Assembly: GCA_033765305.1 (NCBI GenBank)
Contig: JANRID010000065.1
Coordinates: 1-64,000, forward strand
Source of the DNA: RDXT01 sp033765305
Lineage (GTDB): Bacteria; Bacteroidota; Bacteroidia; J057
Direction of reading: 5' to 3'
DNA: 64,000 nucleotides
Both the position numbers and the translations under genes were made by a program. The notes below the pieces were generated by a model, which made no database searches, was not told where the DNA came from, and worked only from the letters and a program-made list of their open reading frames with translations. Shown piece by piece: positions 28,714 through 35,969 of this stretch. How positions within the stretch are numbered: position 1 is the first letter of the stretch; every line of letters starts with the position of its first letter.

Positions 28714-28721
28714 TATCTTTG
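28714..28721 (+). promoter_or_regulatory. comB -7 element abutting the start codon
   Basis: TATCTTTG, an exact TAnnTTTG match, followed by CCGC and then the ATG at 28726: the same arrangement as terC. No good -33 box was found. Confidence 0.5.
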
Positions 28722-28725
28722 CCGC

Positions 28726-29568
28726 ATGAAGGTCCGGAAAAAATTCATCCACGTCTGCCTGACCCCCGCCCTGATCGATCAGTTCGACGTATCGGAAGCG
28801 ATTGTGGTCGTTATCGATGTACTGCGTGCGACCACCACCATGTGTGTCGCATTTGATCACGGAGTGGACCACATGGTTCCGCTGGAACACATCGAAGAAT
28901 GCAAGCCCTTCCGCGACAAAGGCTACCTGATTGCCGGCGAGCGCCTCGGCGAGCAGCTGCAGGACTTCGATTTCGGCAACTCGCCGTTTTCTTTCACCCG
29001 TGAGAAGGTGGAAGGGAAGAAAATCGCCATCACCACTACCAACGGCACCCGCGCCATCCGGGCCGCTCAGGAGCGCCATGCGCGCGAGATCGTCGTAGGC
29101 GCCTTCCCCAATATCAGCATCCTGTCCGACTGGCTGATTGCCCAGAACCAGCACGTGTGCCTGCTCTGCTCCGGCTGGAAGGATCACGTGAATCTCGAAG
29201 ATACCATCTTCGCCGGCGCGGTTGCCCGGAAGCTGCGCAACGACTTCTACGGCTTTCAGGATACGACCCTCATGGCCGAAAGCCTGTTCCAGGCTGCCAA
29301 CCACCGCAAGCGCTATTTCATGCGCAATTCGTCGCATTACCACCGCCTGATCCATCTCAATCTGCAGGAGGAGGTGAAATACGCCATGCGGCGCGATACG
29401 CATCCCTCGCTGCCCATGATGATCGGCGACGAACTGTACGACATCAGCGGCCACCTCGAAAATTATCAGGCCTACAAGGAAAGCATCCTGCTCCGCCAGT
29501 CGCTCGCAGCCCGCGAAGCAGCACCCGAAACGCCTGCCCGCCAGGAGGAGCCCCGGCAGCAGGCCTGA
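28726..29568 (+). CDS. comB: 2-phosphosulfolactate phosphatase (ComB-like)
   Basis: 280 residues from ATG 28726. ComB hydrolyses 2-phosphosulfolactate to sulfolactate, in coenzyme M synthesis in methanogens and in sulfolactate formation in some bacteria. Family sequence is visible in VVIDVLRATTTMCVAFDHG, IAITTTNGTRAI, VGAFPNIS and CSGWKDHVNLEDTIFAGAV. Length is a little above the archaeal enzyme because of a ~60-residue C-terminal extension ending in a Glu/Arg/Gln-rich tail. Bacteroidota do not make coenzyme M; a link to sulfonate or sulfonolipid metabolism is possible but only inferred. Confidence 0.85.
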   Translation: MKVRKKFIHVCLTPALIDQFDVSEAIVVVIDVLRATTTMCVAFDHGVDHMVPLEHIEECKPFRDKGYLIAGERLGEQLQDFDFGNSPFSFTREKVEGKKIAITTTNGTRAIRAAQERHAREIVVGAFPNISILSDWLIAQNQHVCLLCSGWKDHVNLEDTIFAGAVARKLRNDFYGFQDTTLMAESLFQAANHRKRYFMRNSSHYHRLIHLNLQEEVKYAMRRDTHPSLPMMIGDELYDISGHLENYQAYKESILLRQSLAAREAAPETPARQEEPRQQA

Positions 29569-29592
29569 ACCGTACTGCCTGAAGACGAGAAA

Positions 29593-29616
29593 GGGGCGCA
29601 CTTGCCGGTACGCCCC
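29593..29616 (+). terminator. hairpin after comB
   Basis: GGGGCG (29593-29598) pairs with CGCCCC (29611-29616) over a 12-base loop, 25 bases after the comB stop. The rest of the gap to 29881 shows no further gene or promoter that I can support. Confidence 0.5.
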
Positions 29617-29881
29617 CTTAAAACTCGCAAAAAAACCACAAAACCCTGTATGTTCCGTACCGGAGCATGAATTGACTCCGTGTGTGAATTGTTTCTGATG
29701 CTAAATTACGCTGCCATTCCGGCCTCCGCTCATCGAATGTGCAGCAGCCCTTACAAGCCTGATGCGGCGCGTGCCCGCAGGGCACCGGGCTTCCGGCGCA
29801 GTCCGCAGGGGCAGATGTAAGATTCTGCTGTTCAGTGCGCAGCGATTCCGGCACGGATGGCCCAAGCATTACAAGCAGGCT

Positions 29882-30682
29882 ATGCAGCTCAACTCCATTC
29901 ATATTTATCCGGTCAAATCCCTCGGCGGCATTTCCCTTCCCGCCTCGGACGTCACGGGCCGGGGCCTGCGCCACGACCGGCGCTGGATGCTCACCGACCC
30001 GGCGGGCCGCTTCATGACCCAGCGGGAGATCCCCGCCATGGCGCTGCTCGCGGTTGACCTGCGCGGCGGCGATCTCAGCATCAGCCACCGCCGCAAAGAC
30101 CTGCCGCCGCTGCTCGTGCCTGCAGAGCCCGAAGACGGGCGGGAGCTGCCCGTCACCATCTGGAACGATACGCTGACCGCCCTGCGTGTCAGCACCTACG
30201 CCGATGCCTGGCTCTCCGAAGCCCTCGGCCGGGAATGCGTCCTCGTATACATGCCCGACGAGGCGCGCCGCCCCGTAGACCCCCGCTATGCCCGCCAGGA
30301 TGATCTGGTCAGCTTTGCCGACGGATACCCCTTTCTGATCATCGGCCAGGCCTCGCTCGACCTGCTCAACAGCAAGCTCGCCGAGCCGGTGCCGATGGAC
30401 CGCTTCCGGCCCAATTTTGTGTTTTCCGGTGCGGAAGCGCATGCCGAGGACCAGTTCGGCCGCTTCCGCATCGGGTCCGTGGCTTTCTACGGCGTCAAGC
30501 CCTGCGTGCGCTGCGCCGTTCCCACCATCGACCAGCAGACCGGGGTGGCAGGCAAAGAGCCGATCCGGACCCTGGCCGGCTACCGCAGCACCGGCAACAA
30601 GGTGCTCTTCGGGATGAACCTCCTCTGCGAAGAGCCGGGCACGGTGCGGGTGGGAGACAGGATAGAAGCAGGCGAGAATTGA
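29882..30682 (+). CDS. MOSC domain-containing protein
   Basis: 266 residues from ATG 29882. An N-terminal MOSC beta-barrel domain (IYPVKSLGGI, GLRHDRRWMLTD) leads into the MOSC domain with its conserved cysteine in VKPCVRCAVPTIDQQTG. The family carries or uses molybdenum cofactor sulfur or acts in Moco-dependent reductions (mARC/YcbX type). YcbX-like members pair with a 2Fe-2S ferredoxin domain; none is present here, as the protein ends soon after the MOSC domain. The partner is unknown. Single gene. Confidence 0.9.
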   Translation: MQLNSIHIYPVKSLGGISLPASDVTGRGLRHDRRWMLTDPAGRFMTQREIPAMALLAVDLRGGDLSISHRRKDLPPLLVPAEPEDGRELPVTIWNDTLTALRVSTYADAWLSEALGRECVLVYMPDEARRPVDPRYARQDDLVSFADGYPFLIIGQASLDLLNSKLAEPVPMDRFRPNFVFSGAEAHAEDQFGRFRIGSVAFYGVKPCVRCAVPTIDQQTGVAGKEPIRTLAGYRSTGNKVLFGMNLLCEEPGTVRVGDRIEAGEN

Positions 30683-30851
30683 GTTGCGAAAGCGCGGAAA
30701 ACCGGGAATCTTCACGGAGACATGCACAGGCTCAGGGGCCTTGTGCACACACTTGCGCAATACCTGCGCACGTTTATCCCGTACGGCGGACTAATCCTCA
30801 ACTTTCCCCGTTCATTGCAGTATAATTCATTATCCAATCTCCTGCACGAAT

Positions 30852-31517
30852 ATGCTGACCAAGAATCGCCTTCAGAATGCCGCCCGCGTTGCGCTGTGCG
30901 CCCTGGCGCTGACTGCGCTCGCCAACGGAGCCTACGCCCAGAAGCTGATCGCAGGCCCCCGGGTCGGGGTTGCCTCCACCGGGATCGAGCCTAAAGATCT
31001 CGTCATCCGCAATGCCCAGGATGTCGATGCGCTCCGCCTGCAGATCCAGAACTCTTCTCCGGAAGTGATGGTCGGCGCCTTTACCCGCCTCACCCTGCTC
31101 GGGATCTTTGTGCAGCCCGAAGTGCTGCTCACGACCTCGTCCGCAGAGTTTCTGTATGAAGATCTGGTGAACGGCGGGGAGGAATTCCTGCGCGAACGCT
31201 ACTGGAACCTCGACGTGCCGATCATGGCCGGGATCAAATTCGGTCCCTTCCGCGTCCAGGGCGGGCCCGTGTACCGGCTGAATATGAGCAACAAAACGGA
31301 TCTGACCACCATCGACGGCCTGTCCCGCAACTTCAAGCAGTCGGATGTGGCCCTGCAGGCCGGTTTGGGCCTGGATCTGGGCAAGAAGCTCATCCTCGAT
31401 CTGAAATACCAGCCCAACCTCTCCGACTACCGCAATGAGGTGACGATGTTCGGCAATACCCACAAGGTATCCAACCGTCAGGGCCAGCTTTCGCTGAGCC
31501 TCGGGGTGGCGCTGTAA
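30852..31517 (+). CDS. outer-membrane beta-barrel protein
   Basis: 221 residues with a Sec signal peptide (about 1-29, ending NGAYAQ) and alternating beta strands such as LIAGPRVGVAST, MVGAFTRLTLLGIFVQPEVLL, FRVQGGPVYRLNMS and the closing QLSLSLGVAL. This is the pattern of a small eight-stranded PorT/OmpA-type barrel (outer membrane protein beta-barrel family). No OmpA peptidoglycan-binding domain. Role unknown. A strong terminator follows. Confidence 0.8.
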   Translation: MLTKNRLQNAARVALCALALTALANGAYAQKLIAGPRVGVASTGIEPKDLVIRNAQDVDALRLQIQNSSPEVMVGAFTRLTLLGIFVQPEVLLTTSSAEFLYEDLVNGGEEFLRERYWNLDVPIMAGIKFGPFRVQGGPVYRLNMSNKTDLTTIDGLSRNFKQSDVALQAGLGLDLGKKLILDLKYQPNLSDYRNEVTMFGNTHKVSNRQGQLSLSLGVAL

Positions 31518-31554
31518 CCCATACGCCGAAATTAATAGCCATGTGAACAGTCCG

Positions 31555-31587
31555 ACGGGCCGTATCTCCGGATGCGGCCCGTTTTTG
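31555..31587 (+). terminator. rho-independent terminator
   Basis: ACGGGCCG (31555-31562) pairs with CGGCCCGT (31575-31582) over a 12-base loop and runs directly into a T tract (31582-31586), 38 bases after the barrel gene. Confidence 0.85.
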
Positions 31588-31633
31588 CTTATTGCCCTGA
31601 GATCGGCGTATTTGCAGGCCTCACCCCTGGCCT

Positions 31634-32911
31634 ATGCATAACGAACGGTCCCGCAAGCTGCTGCACATCGGCCTGTCGGCGTTTGCGCTGCTGATCGGGC
31701 GCATCCCGCCCTGGGCTATCTCGCTCAGCGCGCTTGCCGCTCTGGTCTTCAACCTCACGCTGCTGGCCCGCGTCACGCGCAGGAGCCTGGAGCGCCCGCA
31801 GGAGCGTTCGCTGGGCTGGCCGCCCGGCCTGTGGATGTACCCTTTGGGCCTGCTGCTGGTATCGCTCTGCTGGTATGAAGAGCAGGTCTTCATGGCAGTT
31901 GCCTGGGGGCAGCTGGCGTTCGGCGACGCAGCGGCAGGCTGGGCCGGCACCCGGTTCGGCGGGCCGGCGCTCCCCTGGAACCGGCAGAAAACCTGGACGG
32001 GCTGGCTGAGCGGCATCGCCGCCGGGTGGCTGGGAAGCTGGGCACTCATCGCGCTGCTGCCTGCGCCGGTCCGGCTGGAGATGAGCCTGTTCCAATGGGC
32101 CCTGCTGCTGGGTCCGGTATCGCTGGCAGCAGCCTGGGCAGAAACGCTGCCCGGTACCCTGGACGATAACCTGGCTGTGCCCCTGGCCGCAGCCGGATCC
32201 GCATGGATTGCCGTACGGCTGATGACTGCCGGACAGGTATATATGCCCGGAGATCTGTGGCTGGCGCTGCCGGCGGCAGCCGTGCCGCTCTGGTGGATAC
32301 ACCGCCGCGACCGGGGCGCGGTGCTGCTCATCTCGCTGAGCAGTGTCCTGCTCGCCTTCCTGGGCGGAGGCTGGGCGCTGATGGCGGCCGCAGGGGCCTG
32401 GGTCGTATATGCCGCGTGGGCCAGTCCCGTATTCCGCCGTCCGCCTGCGGACTGGCTGAGTCTGTCGGCCGTGCCTGCGGCCTGTGCCGGACTGGCCTGG
32501 CTGCTGCCGGCCGACCGGCCCCGGCTGGTGCTGATGGCCGCTGCGGCCATCGGGGCCGGCTGGGCCGATCTGGCCGCATCGGCTGCGGGCCTGCGCTGGG
32601 GCAGCCGGTACTGGACCCTGCCGGCGCTGCGGCCTGCGGCGCGCGGCGACTCCGGGGCCGTGAGCCTGGAAGGCAGCCTCGCAGGCGCAGGCATCTGCGC
32701 AGCCGTCGGCGTGTGGGCGGTCTGGATAGCGCCGGACGCGCCTGCGCAGGGCTGGATCTGCGCAGCAGCAGCGTTTGCCGGGCTGGCCATGGATTCCGTC
32801 CTGGGTGCGGGGCCGGTTCAGCAGGGCCGGATGAGCGGCAGCATGGCGAATGCTGCCTCCGGATTGGCCGCAGCAGCTGCGGCGCATTTGCTGCTGGAGC
32901 TGGCCGCGTAG
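31634..32911 (+). CDS. fused polyprenol (phytol/dolichol-type) kinase and DUF92 prenyl-phosphate kinase-like membrane protein
   Basis: 425 residues, mostly transmembrane, with two family regions in one chain. Residues 1-190 resemble CTP-dependent phytol/dolichol kinases (VTE5/SEC59 type): RKLLHIGLS near 7, FGDAAAGWAG near 96 with KTWTGW soon after, and ETLPGTLDDNLAVPL near 172. Residues ~225-425 resemble DUF92 (VTE6 type): GWADLAASAAG near 310, LRPAARGDSGAVSLEGSLAG, AMDSVLGA, and a late Asn motif. In plants and cyanobacteria VTE5 makes phytyl phosphate and VTE6 makes phytyl diphosphate. A single-chain enzyme turning a prenol into its diphosphate is therefore inferred. Isolated between terminators. 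Confidence 0.75.
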   Translation: MHNERSRKLLHIGLSAFALLIGRIPPWAISLSALAALVFNLTLLARVTRRSLERPQERSLGWPPGLWMYPLGLLLVSLCWYEEQVFMAVAWGQLAFGDAAAGWAGTRFGGPALPWNRQKTWTGWLSGIAAGWLGSWALIALLPAPVRLEMSLFQWALLLGPVSLAAAWAETLPGTLDDNLAVPLAAAGSAWIAVRLMTAGQVYMPGDLWLALPAAAVPLWWIHRRDRGAVLLISLSSVLLAFLGGGWALMAAAGAWVVYAAWASPVFRRPPADWLSLSAVPAACAGLAWLLPADRPRLVLMAAAAIGAGWADLAASAAGLRWGSRYWTLPALRPAARGDSGAVSLEGSLAGAGICAAVGVWAVWIAPDAPAQGWICAAAAFAGLAMDSVLGAGPVQQGRMSGSMANAASGLAAAAAAHLLLELAA

Positions 32912-32923
32912 CCAGGCAGCAGA

Positions 32924-32946
32924 CCGCCCTCCGGTCCGGAGGGCGG
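32924..32946. terminator. bidirectional hairpin between convergent genes
   Basis: CCGCCCTCCGG (32924-32934) and CCGGAGGGCGG (32936-32946) are perfectly complementary around one base; in practice the central bases form the loop. It lies between the prenol kinase stop and the 3' end of the RecQ-tail gene. Confidence 0.7.
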
Positions 32947-32978
32947 GAATGCTACCAATCACATCAGGAGAAACACAA

Positions 32979-33944
32979 TCAGGAAGCCTTCGCATACGGC
33001 ACTGCCGGCTCATCGGCCGATTGGGCATAGACCCTGCACAGCCGGAGCGTATCATAGTCGTAGCCGAGCAGCTCGTGGGCCTCTTTGAGCTTGGCGTAGC
33101 GGGCCTGGCGGAAGTATTCCGCCGCCCGGAAGAGGGTTTTGCCGTCCACAAACTGCTCGATCCAGGGGCGGATATTCAGCTCGCCGGCCTGGTGCAGCGT
33201 TTCGAGCGCGCCGATCACGAACGAAGGCTTCGCATTGCGGCGGCTGGCGATCTCCTCGACCTGCAGGCCTGCGGTAAACAGCTCCTTGATTTTGCGGTAG
33301 GAGGAAGAATAAGCCTTGGTATAGATGCCCGTGCGTTCGTCCTGGGCTTTTTTCTCCTGAATCCGCGATACTTCGGCCAGGATCAGCAGGCGGCACTCGC
33401 GCGGCACCTGCTGGATGCCGGGGACCTGCGCCAGATCGGTCTCGGATTCAGGCATTTGCAGGGCGATGTGGGCAAGGGTGAAGTTGTTGAACACCCGCCA
33501 GGGCTCCTTGCCGTGCCGGTCGGCGAAGGTTTTGCGCACCTGTTTGAGGGCGCGGATCAGGTCGAGCTCGTACCAGGGTTTGCGGAGGCGCTCGGAGGAG
33601 ACGACCATCGGCTCGGGCGAAGTCAGAAAGGAAATGCCCTTTTCAGAGGCTTCGATGCTTCCGTATTCCGGTTTCTCGATCCGGAGCAGGCCGGCTTCCA
33701 GCAGGTACTGGATCAGGTTGTCCACGTAGCCGAAGCTCCGGTCTTCGAGCGCGCCGTAGGTCTCGATGGATTTGTGGGCAGGCTTGCGCAGGCCGAAGGT
33801 TTCGTCCGCGCGGAGAATGGTGGACAGGTAGCCGGCGGAGTATTTGCGGTCTAGCAGCAGGACCGTTTTGATGACGGTCACGGCTTCCTGCATGAGATCG
33901 ACATCCTGCGGGGTATAAGGCGTATAGGTGGAAGTCTGTTCCAT
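32979..33944 (-). CDS. RecQ C-terminal-like protein without helicase domain (copy 2)
   Basis: 321 residues from ATG 33944 (MEQTSTY...; the frame is open further upstream). It has the order seen in the tail of bacterial RecQ: an RQC-like winged helix (about 20-105), a divergent HRDC-like domain (LRKPWYELDLIRALKQVRK, PGIQQVPRECRLLI; about 120-195), and a C-terminal helix-turn-helix (IKELFTAGLQVEEIASRRNAKPSFV, LLGYDYDTLRLCRVYA). There are no helicase motifs (no Walker A, no DEAH). It is a paralogue of the gene upstream, with matching ends. It probably binds DNA; its role is unknown. It follows copy 1 by 115 bases on the same strand. Confidence 0.75.
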   Translation of the reverse strand: MEQTSTYTPYTPQDVDLMQEAVTVIKTVLLLDRKYSAGYLSTILRADETFGLRKPAHKSIETYGALEDRSFGYVDNLIQYLLEAGLLRIEKPEYGSIEASEKGISFLTSPEPMVVSSERLRKPWYELDLIRALKQVRKTFADRHGKEPWRVFNNFTLAHIALQMPESETDLAQVPGIQQVPRECRLLILAEVSRIQEKKAQDERTGIYTKAYSSSYRKIKELFTAGLQVEEIASRRNAKPSFVIGALETLHQAGELNIRPWIEQFVDGKTLFRAAEYFRQARYAKLKEAHELLGYDYDTLRLCRVYAQSADEPAVPYAKAS

Positions 33945-34059
33945 TGGGAATTCGGGATAAATGAGGTAATTGGAAAGGGGCTGAGAGACATCGCCGGGCT
34001 GGCGCCGGGCCAAACGCCCGGCACACAGCTGGCAGATGCAGGGAAAGAAGGCCAGCGGC

Positions 34060-35022
34060 TCAGGATGCCATCGGCAGTTCCTGATGCACAGCGTTCATCC
34101 GCGACACGTACAGGCGGCAGAAGCGCAGCGTATCGTAGTCGAGGCCGAGGGCCTCGTAGGCCTCGCGGAGCTTGGCGGCCTGCGACTGGCGGAAGAAGGA
34201 TACGCCGCGTTCGAGGGCGCTGGCATCCAGATTGCGCTCGATCCAGGGCGCGAGGTCGATCTGGCCGGTCCGATGGAGCAAGTGGAGCGCGTTGCGCACG
34301 GTGGCTGGCTGCACGCCGCGGCTGGCCGCGATCGCGTCGATGTCCATGCCGGATTCGAAGAGTGTTTTCACGGCTTGTGCTGCAGGGCCGTGGGCTTTCT
34401 TGAGAAATTCGTTGCGCTTTTCTTCCGCTTGTTTGGTCTGCACCTCCTGAATGGCGCGCAGAATCGCAGGGCCATAGCGGTTGGCCTTGTAGTCGCCGAT
34501 GCCCGGAATCGCCCGGAGCGCGGCCGCATCGGCCGGGCGCTGCTGCACCAGCTCGTGCAGGGTGAAATCGGTGAAGATCTCGAAGGGCGGCTTGCTGGTT
34601 TCCCGGGCGAGATCCAGCCGGGCTTTGCGCAGCATCACGTACAGCATGCGGTCGAAGTAGCTGTTGCGCAGCTCTGCTTCGCGGGCCACGAGGGCCCCGG
34701 GCGCTGCGAGGAAGGCCTCGCCTTCCGGGCTGATGCTGAGCGATCCGAACCGCTTGTCGGCGACCATCACGAGCGCCTTGCGCTGCAGCCAGCGCAGCAG
34801 GCTGCGGACGCGTTCGCCGCTCCAGTCCGTGAGCACTCCATAGGTAGCGAGCTGCTGGTGCTCAGCAGATACCGTGCCGAAGGGGTCCTCGCCGCGCAGC
34901 ACATGCACAATGTGGTTGATTCCGAAGCGGCCTTTGAGGGCTTGCACAGTCTGCAGCGCCGCGATGGCGTGTGCGCTCACTTCCGTCTGTCCGGAACGCA
35001 GGGTGGTAACAATAGCATCCAT
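34060..35022 (-). CDS. RecQ C-terminal-like protein without helicase domain (copy 1)
   Basis: 320 residues. Residues ~20-100 look like a RecQ RQC winged helix (ALQTVQALKGRFGINHIVHVLRG, LATYGVLTDWS). Residues ~113-185 look like HRDC (LRNSYFDRMLYVMLRKAR, FTDFTLHELVQQRP, AIPGIGDYKANRYG). Residues ~210-310 look like the RecQ-tail helix-turn-helix (TLFESGMDIDAIAASRGVQPATVRNAL...LGLDYDTLRFCRLY). A full RecQ in this phylum is around 700 residues and carries the helicase first; nothing resembling it precedes this start. Intact frame and typical codon use argue against a simple remnant. Function unknown. Confidence 0.8.
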   Translation of the reverse strand: MDAIVTTLRSGQTEVSAHAIAALQTVQALKGRFGINHIVHVLRGEDPFGTVSAEHQQLATYGVLTDWSGERVRSLLRWLQRKALVMVADKRFGSLSISPEGEAFLAAPGALVAREAELRNSYFDRMLYVMLRKARLDLARETSKPPFEIFTDFTLHELVQQRPADAAALRAIPGIGDYKANRYGPAILRAIQEVQTKQAEEKRNEFLKKAHGPAAQAVKTLFESGMDIDAIAASRGVQPATVRNALHLLHRTGQIDLAPWIERNLDASALERGVSFFRQSQAAKLREAYEALGLDYDTLRFCRLYVSRMNAVHQELPMAS

Positions 35023-35257
35023 TACAAATACAGGTTTAACGGGTGAATAATGATTTGATGAGTCAAAGTTGGGGTGCCGGCGGGGCGGATCAAGGGAAAG
35101 ATGCAGGACGGAAGTAAGGACGGAATGCCGCGCAGCAGGCGGGGGAATTTTGAAAATCCGTTATTTTAATTTATTGAAAATCAGCATATTGTGTTCTGGA
35201 CAACAAATCAGGCAAAGTAACGTTGCCCGTCTTGCGGGAATTGCGCTTTTTTGAAGC

Positions 35258-35965
35258 ATGGCTTCAGAAAGGGCAGATGCGCCGGACTTGCCGGCGATTC
35301 AGCGCTGGACCCGGCTTCATGCCGCGGGCATGCTCGCAGCAGCTGCCTGCATGGCTGCGGGGCTTCCGGGCTGGCTGCTGAGCGCCGCTGCGGCAGCATC
35401 GCTCGCAGGCTGGGGGTATGCGGCATATGCCGGATGGCTGCCGGAGCGGCGCTGGCATCTGGGCAGCGCCGCCAATCTGGTAACGGCCTTCCGCTGGCTG
35501 GCTGTAGCCCTGCTGGCAGCCCTGTTTCCGGCGCTTACGCCCTGGCAGACCGGCCTGTGGGCCTGGGGCATCTTCCTGGCCGACGGCCTGGATGGCTGGC
35601 TGGCCCGCCGGCTCGGGCAGGCTTCACTGGCCGGCGAGTATCTGGACAAAGAAACCGACGCCCTCTTCGTGCTGACGATGGGGCTTTTGTTGTATCTTTC
35701 CAGCCGGGCAGGCGGCTGGGTGCTGATTCCTGGCGCGCTGCGGTATCTCTATGTGCTGGCGCTGATCCGGTGGAAGCCGGACACCCGCAAAGAGCCCCGC
35801 TTTCGCTTCGGACGCTACGCGGCAGGCCTGCTGATGGCCGCGCTGAGCACGGTATGGCTGCTGCCGGATGCCTGGGCGCTGCCGCTGCTGGCACCTGCCG
35901 TGCTGCTGACTGTGGCTTCCTTCGGCGTCAGCATCGTATCCCTGCGCCGGATTGCCCGCCTTTGA
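35258..35965 (+). CDS. CDP-alcohol phosphatidyltransferase family membrane protein
   Basis: 235 residues with about six hydrophobic helices. The family signature D-x2-DG-x2-AR-x8-G-x3-D-x3-D is complete in the stretch DGLDGWLARRLGQ...GEYLDKETD near residues 108-133. Such enzymes transfer a phosphatidyl or similar group from a CDP-alcohol to an alcohol acceptor during phospholipid synthesis. The acceptor (glycerophosphate, inositol, serine or other) cannot be deduced. The next gene begins four bases after its stop, forming a three-gene set with an envelope phosphotransferase-like protein and a methyltransferase. Confidence 0.88.
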   Translation: MASERADAPDLPAIQRWTRLHAAGMLAAAACMAAGLPGWLLSAAAAASLAGWGYAAYAGWLPERRWHLGSAANLVTAFRWLAVALLAALFPALTPWQTGLWAWGIFLADGLDGWLARRLGQASLAGEYLDKETDALFVLTMGLLLYLSSRAGGWVLIPGALRYLYVLALIRWKPDTRKEPRFRFGRYAAGLLMAALSTVWLLPDAWALPLLAPAVLLTVASFGVSIVSLRRIARL

Positions 35966-35969
35966 ACTG

